Source of the DNA: Pardosa pseudoannulata
Taxonomy: Eukaryota > Arthropoda > Arachnida > Araneae > Lycosidae
Direction: 5' to 3'
Length of the DNA stretch: 64,000 bases
Assembly: GCA_032207245.1 (NCBI GenBank)
Contig: CM063500.1
Coordinates: 85,255,245 to 85,319,244, forward strand
Every line of letters begins with the position of its first letter. Position 1 is the stretch's first letter. Shown in pieces: positions 48,240 through 60,725 of the stretch. Under the pieces are notes generated by a model, which was given only the letters and a program-made list of their open reading frames with translations, was not told where the DNA came from and made no database searches. The translations under genes and the position numbers were made by a program.

Positions 48240-50825
48240 GGCATTATATGCCTTTATGTCAAAACAAGGATGCGAATTAGGAAATATCAACATATAAACA
48301 TAAGTATAAATATAAAATAAGTATTGTATTTCTTTATTGAGCATAAAATGTTTAATTTAAAATTATGGGTATTTTAAATAAGGCTTCATCGGAACAAATA
48401 TCATCCATATGTTCTTTTGCCTAAAGATGTTTCAAAATAGGAAGTATCTACATGTAAGCATATGTATGAATATAAAATAAGTATTAAATTTGTTTACTTG
48501 TTGAGCATAAGATGTTTAATTTAAAATTATTCGTATTTCTGATGATGTTGCATCGAAATAAATATTATCCTTACGTACTTTTGCCTGTAGATCTTTCAAA
48601 GTAGGAGATATCTACATATATGCATAAGTATAAATATAAGATAAGTATTAAATTGGTTTACTTTGATGAGCATATAATGTTTAATTTGAAATTATTCGTA
48701 TTTTAAATAAGGTTGCATCGAAACGGACATTGTCCTTATGTACTTTTGCCTAAAGATCTTTCAAAGTAGGAAGTATCTACATATAAGCATAAGTATAAAT
48801 ATAAAATAAATATTTAATTTGTTTACTTTGTTGACCAGAAAATATTTAATTTAAAATTATTCATATTTCAAATGAGGTTGCATCGAAACAAATATTATCC
48901 TTATGTACTTTTGCCTAAAGATCTTTTAGAGTAGGAAAAATCTACATATAAGAATAAGTAAAAATATAAAATAAGTATTAAATTTGTTTACTTTACTGAG
49001 CATGAAATGTTTAATTTAAAATTATTCGTATTTCAAATGAGTTTTCATAGAAACAAATATTATCCTTATTCCCTTTAGCCTAAAGCTCTTTCAAAGTAGG
49101 AAGTATGTACATATAAGCGTATGTATAAATATAAAATAAGTATTAAGTTTGTTTAATTTGTTGAACATAAAATGTTTAATTTAAAATTATTCGTATTTTA
49201 AATGAGGTTGCATCGAAACAAATATTATCCATATGTATGTTCTTTAGCCTAAAGATCTTTCAAAGTAGGAAGTATATACATATTGAGTTCTTGCCACTTC
49301 ATAGTTTCATAAAATACCAGTTCAGTCATTTGGAAAGATGTAATCAATAACTTAGGTTGGACATTTAATTATTTCTGAAATTGAAGTACTTCACAAAATT
49401 TGCTTAGCAATAACAGAAATGTCTTTAGGCTAAATTGAAGCTAATAAATTCTCTAAACTTGAAGATATCAGAGGTAGGTTATCAATGTAGAAAATTAAGG
49501 TTGCATTTGCAGTTTGATTTCATTATTACTCATCACAAACTAAAGACTTTCACAGTAAGAAATATCTACATACAAGCATAAGTTTAAATATAAATAAGTA
49601 TTAAATTTGTTTTTTTGTAAGGCATAAAATGTTTAATTTAAAATAAGTCGTATTTTAAATGAGGTTGCATCGAAACAAATATTATCCGTATGTAATTTAG
49701 CTTAAAGATTTTTCGATGTAGGAGGTATCTACATGTAAGCATAAGTATAAATATAAAATAATTATTAAATTTGTTTAATATGTTAACCATAAAATGTATA
49801 ATTTAAAATTATTCTTATTTCAAAGTAGGTTGCATTAAACAAACATTTTTCACATGTTCTTTAGCCTTAAGATCATTCAAAGTAGGAAGTATTTACATGT
49901 ACACATAAGTATAAAAAAATAAGTATTAAATTTGTTTACTTTGTGAACCATAAAATGTTTAATTTAAAATTATTCGTATTTCAAATGATGCTGCATATAA
50001 ACAAATATTATTCATATGCTCTTTAGCCTAAAAATCTTTCAAAGTAGGAAGTATCTACATAAAAGCATAAGTAGAAATATAAAATAAGTATTAAATTTGT
50101 TTAATTTGTTGAACATAAAATGTTTAATTTAAAATTATTCGTATTTCAAATTACATTGCATCTAAACAAATATTATCCATATGTTCTTTAGCCTAAACAT
50201 CCTTCAAAGTATTAAGTATCTGCATATAAGCATAAGTATAAATATAAAATAAATATTAAATTTGTTTACTTTGTTGAGCATAAAATGTTTAATATAAAAT
50301 TCTTTGCATTTTAAATGAGGTTGCATCGAAACAAATATTATTCATATGCTCCTTAGCCTAAATATCTTTTAAAGTAGGGAGTATATACATATAAGCATAC
50401 GTATAAATATAAAATAAGTATTAAATTTGCTTACTTTGTTGAGCATAAATTGTTAAATTTAAAATTATTCGTATTTTAAATGAGGTTGCATCGAAATAAA
50501 TATTATCCATATGTTTGTTCTTTAGCCTAAAGATCTTTCAAAGTAGGAAGTATCTACATATTGAGTTCTTGGCATCTCATAGTTTCATAAAATACGAGTT
50601 CAATCATTCGGAAAGATGTAATCAATAATTTAAGTTGGACATTTAATTATTTCTGAAATTGACGTACTTCACGAAATTTGATTAGCAATAGCAGAAATGA
50701 CTTGCGGCTAGATAGAATACACTGAATTCTCGGAACTTGAAGATATCACAGAGGTAGGTTTTCACTGTAATAAATTAAGGGTGCATTTGCAGTTTGTTTT
50801 CATTATTACTTATTACAATCTACCA
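48240..50825. repeat. 164-bp satellite in two higher-order blocks
   Basis: GAGCATAAAATGTTTAATTT recurs every 160-170 bp from 48339. The run of about six monomers is followed by a 280-bp unrelated spacer (49276-49560, starting ATTGAGTTCTTG). A second run of about six monomers and a second copy of the spacer (50552-50825) follow. The repeat of monomers plus spacer makes a higher-order unit of about 1.27 kb, present twice. Confidence 0.93.
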
Positions 50826-51184
50826 AATAAACATTATACTAAACATTAAAAAATTTTCCCTACCATAGGATTTAATTTTTTTTAGTAAATGTAAGAATAA
50901 AATCAAATTGTAGATTAATACACTTAATAACATATAGCACGTCATATGGATGGATCAGTTAGACCGTATGGGGAACCATTTCCCCTTTTATCTTTAGTAA
51001 ATGTTGTTCGATTTTACAATTATGCTGACTAAAAGTTATTATGAAAAGAATTAGTTGTTAACACCGGTGATAAAATTTTCATTGCAACAGAAAATAATAG
51101 ATAATTAAATTTTAAATTATCACATATCTACCTAATCTATTATTTAAGCCAAATATAAAAGAAAATTATTTACGTAATATCTAA
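50826..51184. other. AT-rich DNA without recognised feature
   Basis: Nothing is supported here. Confidence 0.45.
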
Positions 51185-51645
51185 GTTCAGTGATAAAACG
51201 TATGAAAATAATGCAGACGATATTTAAATAATTTAAAATAAGAAATGGTTAAATGAGATGTTTAAAGGAATGACGTCATAATGCTAGAAAAAAATGTTAT
51301 TTTCATCTATTTATAATGTGATAAATTGATAAATTTAATCGCCTGCTCTTAACCTGGGAAAACAGTGTTTGAAATAATTGCATTAAAAGCTCGAAAAGGG
51401 GGGAAGGGGGGAATTTCAAACGTTTTAAAAACGACAGTATTCTTCACGACAGGTTTTTAGAATCGGATCGATAGTTTAATAGGAGAGGATAAACTTTACT
51501 CGCATTGAATTTAGCTAACCCTAACTCATCAAGAATTCAATATGGATGCCTATATCCTTTCCAGGTCTAAACCGCTTCATAAATTCGAGGATAGACGGAC
51601 AGATAATTTTGGCTATTATTATAAAGGGGATTCACTGAAACCTAA
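51185..51645 (-). mobile_element. Helitron-like dispersed repeat, copy 2
   Basis: This is the reverse complement of 18966-19410. Reversed, it starts CCCCTTTATAATAATAGCC, contains TCTGTCCGTCTATCC and GTTAGGGTTAGC, and ends near TCACTGAACTT. A G-rich patch (GGGGGGAAGGGGGG, about 51397) interrupts the match. Confidence 0.6.
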
Positions 51646-52400
51646 CTTGTTTATTTAAAATATGTTATGGGAAAATAAAAATGAATTTTAAACATTAACC
51701 AAAAAATGGTATTATTTCTCTTTAATTAAAAGAGGAAATGAATATATTTTCACATACATTTATATCTGAAATTCAAGTAAGATTCATATACTTTAATTTT
51801 CTTACACAGCAGTATTTTGTTAGTTTCACTATTAAATAAAGTAAGCCATTCCATAAATATTTTCAGATAAGACTCCAAGCTAATATTTGATGCTATGTGT
51901 TTTGGTTTTGGATTGGTTACATTACTTTCACACTATTTAAATAAAATATTCTCCAATAAAAACGCTTTAAAACATTTCAATTACTTCTTTATATTCACTG
52001 CCAATACAATGTGTTCTTACATGTTGCACGAATTTGTGCAATTGACGTGCAGTGTAATTTATTGCTTATCTAAACATCTCTCAAGAGAAAAATTTGGCCT
52101 GTATTAAACGCAGTGATGTTGAAAAATATGCAGAAGAAAAAGTACTATTCATTTTTTACTTTTTTCTATACCATCTTATGAAAATAATCAATAATGGATT
52201 ATTTCGTTGAAGGATAATATACATAGATTCTTTATAAAACGTATAAAATTTCCTTAGTTCACATACATTTATTTTTCATTGACACAGAATAAAAAACCTA
52301 ATTACAATTCCAATATGTTTTCATAAAATTAGGATTTCTTTTAACTTACAGCTAATGCGTATTAAAGAAAATTATGATAATATCAACTTCTTTTTAAACA
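51646..52400. other. AT-rich DNA without recognised feature
   Basis: A 70-codon open frame (51895-52107) has no recognised motif. Confidence 0.4.
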
Positions 52401-52404
52401 TTTG

Positions 52405-54040
52405 GAGAACAGGATGATGGTCAACTCTATATGACATTACTTTCTAGTACCAGTATATCCACGTGTTTGCTTTCATTCAAGGTTGCGTTTTTTGGCCATT
52501 CAGAATCACAAAACAGTGATGGTAATGGTTCATTATACATAAACTCAGTAAAAGCTGAGGATAAATCAATGTTTGTGAACGTCTATGGCATGTCCGCAGG
52601 TTATAAAAAAGTACTGAAAAATTGACATTCTTGAAAATTAACAAAACTGGAAACATTCTCTAAAACGTCTTACATCTATTTGTCATGAAAAGTGACACGA
52701 CATGATATCGCAAGTTTTTGTAAATATTTAGACTACAGAGTATGGCCAACACTATATGACAGTACTTTCTTGTACCAGTATGTCAATGTGTTTGCTTACA
52801 ATAATGGGTTTTTTAGCCATTCAGAATCACAAAACATTGGATAATGGTTTATTATACATAAACTCAGTAAAAGCGGAGGACTATTCTGTGCCTCGGAATG
52901 TCTATAGCATGTCAGCAAGTTGTAAAAATCTGCTGAAAAATTGATATTCTTGAAAATTAACAAAACTGGAGAAATTCTCAAAAACGTCTTACATGTATCT
53001 GTCATGGAAAGTGACATGAACTGACTTCTCAAGTTTTCGTAAATATTTGGATTATAAATGATAGACAACGCTATATGATATTACTTTCTCGTACCAGTAT
53101 GTTCATGTGTTTGCTTTAGGTCATGGGTTTTTTTAGCCATTCAGAATCCAAAAACATTAGTTAATGGTTTATTATACATACACTATTACACAAAAAACGG
53201 AGGATAAATCTATATTCTGGGAATCTATGCCTAGGAATATCTATGTCATGTCAGCAGGTTGTAAAAATGTATTTCAAAATTGACAGTCTTGAAAATTAAC
53301 AAAACTGGAGAAATTCTCAAAAACGTCTTACATGTATCTGTCATGGAAAGTGACATGAACTGACTTCTCAAGTTTTCGTAAATATTTGGATTATAAATGA
53401 TGGACAACGCTGTATGATATTACTTTCTCGTACCAGTATGTCCATGTGTTTGCTTTCAGTCATGGGTTTTTTTAGCCATTCAGAATCAAAAAACATTAGT
53501 TAATGGTTTATTATACATACACTCAGCAAAAGTGGAGGATAAATCTATGTCTGGGAATGTCTAAGGCATGTCAGCAGGTTGTAAATATTATTAAAAAGTT
53601 GACATTCTTGAAAATTGACAAAACTGAAGAAACTCTCAAAAACGTCTTAAACGTATCTGTCATGGAAAGTGACATGACATGTTTTCTCAAGTCTTTGTAA
53701 ATATTTGGACTACAGATGATGGTCAACACTATATGACATTACTTTTTCATACCAGTATGAAAAAGTTGTGTTTCCTTTCAGTCATGGTTTTTTTTTTTTG
53801 ACATTCAGAATCACAAAACTTTAGTTAATGGTTTATTATACATACACAGTAAAAGCGGAGGAAAAATTTATGTCTGGGAATGTGTATGACATGCAGCAGA
53901 TTGTCAAAATGTATTGAGAAATTGACAGTCTTGAAAATTAACAAAACTGAAGAAACTCTCAAGACCGTCTTGCATCTATCTGTCATGGAAAGTGACATGA
54001 CAGATCGAATAGTTGGATAGTCGGGAATTTTCAAGACAGA
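52405..54040. repeat. Five-unit tandem array, about 325-bp period
   Basis: TATATGACATTACTTTCT and variants occur at about 52427, 52752, 53072, 53410 and 53728. GCCATTCAGAATCACAAAAC and CTTGAAAATTAACAAAACTG recur in each unit. Short frames such as KINKTGEILKNVLHVSVMES are repeat-borne, with no family recognised. Units 3 and 4 are the closest pair. Confidence 0.93.
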
Positions 54041-54240
54041 TTGCTTACTAAAAAAACATTGTGAATTATCTTCATACTGATAATATATTAAAGTTTTTCA
54101 TATTCACAAGAAAAAAAAATAATTCTTTTAATACGCTATTTTATGTTGCTTCCAAATTTTTTTAAATTCTACCAACAATATTTTTTATTTTTTGAGTTTT
54201 AATAGGAGTTAAAAAAATTTCCGAATCCTTTTATAGAATA

Positions 54241-55185
<945 letters not shown>

Positions 55186-55188
55186 CAC

Positions 55189-55712
55189 CAGTGTTGGGAA
55201 ATCTTTTTGGGGTCATAAAAGAAAATAAAAACTTAAAGTAAGCCCATATATATATATTTTAAAGTAATATGGTGTTGCAACCAGTTCCTGATTTCCGACA
55301 GTGCAAACGAGGCAAGTGCCCGGGCCCCCAGTTAAAAGGGGGCCCCCAAATTAACTGTCATTTCAAATTAAAAATATGATACTTATGTCTAAAATTCACT
55401 TTAAATTATCGACAATTTCTTCTTTTAGTTTTTGACTCATTCAGTATCATTAGAGAGCTTGTTCACAAATGTAAGTACTGTCAGAAATGTAGAACACGCA
55501 GTTACATTCAGTTTTAGGCAGGAACATTTCTCGGGTAAGGATTTACAAAATTCTATTATAAGCTTTACCTTCCAGGATTTTGTTTTGTAACACTTTGTAA
55601 TTTTACTTTTTTCATAGTTTTTCATTTTATTTTAAACTAATCTTGCTTTACTAACTACATTAATGAGCCAACTTTCAAGGATCTGCGGGTCATAGTTTAA
55701 ACATCACTACAT
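55189..55712. mobile_element. Possible hAT-like non-autonomous element
   Basis: The start CCAGTGTTGGGAAATCTTTT with GGGGTCAT, and the end CTGCGGGTCATAGTTTAAACATCACTA, resemble hAT-type termini in inverted sense. The interior includes the C- and G-rich AGTGCCCGGGCCCCCAG / AAGGGGGCCCCC stretch. No clean 8-bp target duplication is seen. Confidence 0.3.
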
Positions 55713-56004
55713 ATAACAATCACCCAGTATCCACCACCTGTGTACAGCAGAGTAAGGAGGCCCGGGATGAATGGGTTTACCCGGGGGGTCCGATTTCTAT
55801 AACTCGGGACATGCTTACAATACTAATGCTGCTAAAGTGATATACGAACCAGCAATTTTATTTTTAAAAGTTCCTTATACCTCTCATAACTTATATACTC
55901 AGTGTTTTTAGAAAATCTACATTATTGGTAAAAGGATTCTACAAAAAAAGAGATTTATTTGCTTTTTTATTAATGTTTTTAATATGTTATTGTTCGTGTT
56001 TTAA

Positions 56005-59000
56005 TGTTCTTCTATTTTAATAGTTGTTACTTTGTACAACGAAAAATTTTGAAAATCGACAAAGTTCACTTGCTATATGTCCATCTTAAAAGAGGAAAAA
56101 GTCTACAATCGATATTGGTAGGAAAGAATGGTCATACAATCAACACCCAGAGATTTATTTTCTTTTATTTTTAATGATCTTAATATTTTATTGTTCATGT
56201 TTTAATATTCTTCTATTTTAATAGCCCCTTGTGTACTCTGTGCAATGAAAAATTTTGAAATGATACAAATCCATCTTAGAATGTGTCCCTCTTTGAAAGA
56301 GGAAGAAGTCTACAATCGATATTGGTAGGAAAGAGAGATCATACAAACGACACCCAGAGATTTATTTGCTTTTATTTTTAATGTTTTTAATATGTTATTG
56401 TTCGTTTTTTAATGTTCTTGTATTTTTAGTAGCCCCTTGTGTACTCTGTGCTGCGAAATTTTTGAAATGGACAAATTCTACCTTGCTATGTGTCCCTCTT
56501 TGAAAGAGGAAAAAGTCTACAATCGATATTGGTAGGAAAGAATGGTCATACAATCAACACCCAGAGATTTATTTTCTTTTATTTTTAATGATCTTAATAT
56601 TTTATTGTTCATGTTTTAATATTCTTCTATTTTAATAGCCCCTTGTGTACGCTGTGCAATGAAAATTTTGAAATCGATAAAGTCCATCTTAGAATGTGTC
56701 CATCTTTAAAAGAGGAAAAACCTGTACAATCGATATTGGTAGGAATGGGAGATCATACAGTCGACACTCAGAGATTTATTTTCTTTTCTTTTTAATGTTT
56801 TTAATATTTTATTGTTCGTTTTTTAATGTTCTTGTATTTTTAGTAGCCCCTTGTGTACTCTGTGCTGCGAAATTTTTGAAATGGACAAAGTCCACCTTGC
56901 AATGTGTCCCTCTTTGAAAGAGGAAAAACGTCTACAATCGATATTGGTAGGAAAGAGAGATCATACAAACGACACCCAGAGATTTATTTGCTTTTATTTT
57001 TAATGTTTTTAATATGATATTGTTCATGTTTTAATGTTCTTCTATTTTAATAGTCCCTTGTGTACTCTGTACAACGAAAATTTTGAAATGGACTAAGTCC
57101 ACCTTGCTATGTGTCCATCTTTAAAAGAGGAAAAACCTCTACAATCGATATTGGTAGGAATGGGAGATCATACAGTCGACACCCAGATATTTATTTTCTT
57201 TTATTTTTAATGTTTTTAATATGATATTGTTCGTGTTTTAATGTTCTTCTATTTTAATAGTCCCTTGTGTACTCTGTACAACGAAAATTTTGAAATGGAC
57301 TAAGTCCACCTTGCTATGTGTCCATCTTTAAAAGAGGAAAAACCTCTACAATCGATATTGGTAGGAATGGGAGATCATACAGTCGACACCCAGAGATTTA
57401 TTTTCTTTTATTTTTAATGTTTTTAATATGATATTGTTCGTGTTTTAATGTTCTTCTATTTTAATAGCCCCTTGTGTACTCTATGAATCGAAAATTTTGA
57501 AATCGACAAAGTCCACCTTAAAATGTGTCCATCTTTCAGGGAGGAAATCCTCTACAATCGATATTGGTAGGAAAGAGAGATCATACAAACGACACCCAGA
57601 GATTTATTTGCTTTTATTTTTAATGTTTTTAATATGTTATTGTTCGTGTTTTAATGTTCTTCTATTTTAATAGCCCCTTGTGTACTTTGTACAACGAAAA
57701 TTTTGAAATCGACAAAGTTCACCTTGCTATATGTCCATCTTTGAAAGAGGAAAAACCTCTACAATCGATATTGGTAGGAAAGAATGGTCATACAATCAAC
57801 ACCCAGAGATTTATTTTCTTTTATTTTTAATGATCTTAATATTTTATTGTTCATGTTTTAATATTCTTCTATTTTAATAGCCCCTTGTGTACTCTGTGCA
57901 ATGAAAATTTTGAAATCGATAAAGTCCATCTTAGAATGTGTCCATCTTTAAAAGAGGAAAAATCTGTACAATCGATATTGGTAGGAATGGGAGATCATAC
58001 AGTCGACACTCAGAGATTTATTTTCTTTTCTTTTTAATGTTTTTAATATTTTATTGTTCGTGTTTTAATGTTCTTCTATTTTAATAGCCCCTTGTGTACT
58101 CTGTGCAATGAAAATTTTGAAATCGATAAAGTCCATCTTAGAATGTGTCCATCTTTAAAAGAGGAAAAATCTGTACAATCGATATTGGTAGGAATGGGAG
58201 ATCATACAGTCGACACTCAGAGATTTATTTTCTTTTCTTTTTAATGTTTTTAATATGATATTGTTCATGTTTTAATGTTCTTCTATTTTAATAGTCCCTT
58301 GTGTACTCTGTACAACGAAAATTTTGAAATGGACTAAGTCTACCTTGCTATGTGTCCATCTTTAAAAGAGGAAAAACCTCTACAATCGATATTGGTAGGA
58401 ATGGGAGATCATACAGTCGACACCCAGATATTTATTTTCTTTTATTTTTAATGTTTTTAATATGATATTGTTCGTGTTTCAATGTTCTTCTATTTTAATA
58501 GCCCCTTGTGTACTCTGTTCAACGAAAATTTTTAAAATCGAAAAATTCCACCTTGCTATGTGTCCCTCTTCGAAAGAGGAAAACCTCTACAATCGATATT
58601 GGTAGGAAAGAATGATCATACAGTCAACACCCACAGATTTATTTTCTTTTATTTTTATTATTTTAATACCTACTTGTTCATGTTTTAATATCTTGTATTT
58701 TTAATAGCCCCTTCTGTCCTCTATGAATCGAAAATTTTGAAATCGACAAAGTCCACCTTAAAATGTGTCCATCTTTCAGGGAGGAAATCCTCTACAATCG
58801 ATATTGGTAGGAAAGAGAGATTATACAGTCGACACCCAGAGATTTATTTTCTTTTATTTTTAATGATCTTAATATTTTATTGTTCGTCCTTTAATATTCT
58901 TCTATTTTAACAGCCCCTTGTGTACTCTTTGCAATGAAAATTTTGAAATCGATAAAGTCCATCTTGCAATGTGTCCATCTTTTAAAGAGGAAAAACCTCT

Positions 59001-59325
59001 ACAATTGATGTTGGTAGAAATGGGATATCATACAGTCGACACCCAGGGATTTATTTTCTTTTATTTTTAATGTTTTTAATATTTTATTGTTCGTGTTTTA
59101 ATATTCTTGTATTATTAATAGCCCCTTGTGTACTCTGTGCAACGAAAATTTTGAAATGGACAAATTCCACCTTGCTATGTGTCCCTCTTGGAAAGAGGAA
59201 AACCTCTACAATCGATATTGGTTGGAAAGGGAGATCATACAGTTGACACCCAGAGATTTATTTTCTTTTATTTTTAATGATTTTTATATTTTATTGTTCG
59301 TGTTTAATGATCTGGTATTTTTTTA
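56005..59325 (+). repeat. 207-bp satellite derived from a retrotransposon 3' part
   Basis: CCCCTTGTGTACTCTGTGC recurs at 56224, 56433, 56639, 56846, 57053, 57262, 57468, 57673, 57882, 58089, 58299, 58503, 58709 (variant), 58916 and 59122, after a degenerate unit at about 56020. Spacing is 204-210 bp. Each unit holds a coding-derived segment for a CCHC zinc knuckle, followed by an AT-rich spacer with GATTTATTTTCTTTTATTTT. Three unit variants (AATGGTCATACAATCAAC, GAGAGATCATACAAACGAC, ATGGGAGATCATACAGTCGAC) are interspersed. Units at 57882 and 58089 are nearly identical. Confidence 0.95.
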
Positions 59326-59398
59326 CTCCAGTTTTTATAAAGTGTGTTACTATTTTACATTCTTAAAATTATTTCGTGTCCAATCTCATACATATTAG
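59105..59398 (+). pseudogene. Zinc-knuckle/YW-motif segment of a non-LTR element
   Basis: This is the best-preserved unit of the satellite. From ATAG onward it reads CTLCNENFEMDKFHLAMC (C-x2-C-x9-H-x3-C), then EENLYNRYWLEREII and a hydrophobic tail. The C-x2-C...H...C plus YW-x-x-R pattern matches the tail of arthropod non-LTR retrotransposon polyproteins after RNase H. Other units carry one extra A ahead of CCTCTACAATCG and are frameshifted there. It cannot function alone. Confidence 0.6.
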
Positions 59399-60215
59399 AT
59401 GTATTTGAGCCACTGATGTAGAATCAAGATCTTCTACATTAAAAAAGAAATAAATAGATAATAAACCTCTTAGCTTGAAATTATTGGTAAGAAAGAGAGT
59501 TCCTACAGTCGACACCCAAACATTTATTTTCTTTTAATTTTATGTTTTTAATATTTTATTGTTCGTGTTTTAATGTTCTTGTATTTTTATTGTAGGTTTT
59601 ATAAAGTTTGAAACTATTTTATATTCTTATACTTATTTACGGCTCCAATCTCATACATCTGTGATGTATGGAAGCCACTAATGTAGAATAAAGATCTTCT
59701 GCAATTAAAATAAATAAATAAATAATAAATCTCTCAGCTTGAAATTATTGGTAGGAAAGAGAGTTCATACAGTCGACACCCAGAGATTTATTTTCTTTTA
59801 CTTAGAATGTTTTTAATATTTTATTCTTCGAATTTCAATGTTCTTTTATTTTTAATAGCCCCTTGTGTACTCTGTGCAACGAAAATTTTGAAAATGACAA
59901 AGTCCACCTTGCAATGCGTCCATCTTTGTTTTAGGAGAAACCTCTACAATCGATATTGGGAGGCAAGAGAAGTCATACATTCAAAACCCACAGATTTATT
60001 TTCTTTTATTTTTAATGTTTTTCACATTTCATTGTTAGTGTTTTAATGTTATTGTATTTTTTATTGTAGGTTTTATAAAGTTTGTTACTATTTATATTCT
60101 TATAATTATTTACGGCTAAAATCTCATACATCTGTAATGTATTAAAGCCAATTATGTAATATCAAAAGCTTCTGCAATTAAATGAAAATAAATAAAAAAT
60201 AAATCTCTCAGCTTG
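59326..60215 (+). repeat. Longer end units of the satellite with A-rich 3' tails
   Basis: Three copies of a tail sequence (CTCATACATNTGTGATGTA, then GTAGAATNAAGATCTTCTGCA and (AATA)n) occur at about 59380-59470, 59645-59735 and 60118-60210. The 207-bp type body is present in part between them. This looks like the original 3' end of the source retrotransposon, with TAAA-type tails. Confidence 0.75.
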
Positions 60216-60722
60216 GAACTGAAATGTATTAATTCTGAGAAGTGACTCTATATGCTCATTTATTAGTCCACTTTTAAAAGAACCATTTCTAAGATTCGGA
60301 GTAGAAAACATTTGATCATATACATACTGTTTAGAAAACTTAGCAATAATTTTCAGAGGCTGAGATATTAAATCTGACAAACTTGCTTAGAACTATTTGT
60401 AACTATTTGTAAAACTCTTATTTTATAACAAAAAAAGCAACAGGCTGAAGTCATTTTTACGTTGTAACACAATTAATTCAAACAATTCATGCACCCTTTC
60501 TTCACAGTTTGTTTAAAAGCGTACTGAAAATATCTAATTCTGTTTCAATGGCAGTAAAATTTTGAAATCATCATTGTATGCAAGTTTCAAATAATTCCTT
60601 TTGTTAAAATACAAAACTAACCTATGACCTAGTGGTTCCTGGTAATTATTTTTTCCGATTATCGAGATTATGGAGAATTTCAAAAGTGTAAGATTGTGGC
60701 ACAATTGAAAACTCAATTAACC
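60216..60722. other. AT-rich DNA without recognised feature
   Basis: Nothing is supported here. Confidence 0.45.
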
Positions 60723-60725
60723 TAA

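Noticed and set aside
51895..52107. 70-codon frame as a small gene
   Set aside because: No motif, ordinary AT-rich composition and no supporting signals.
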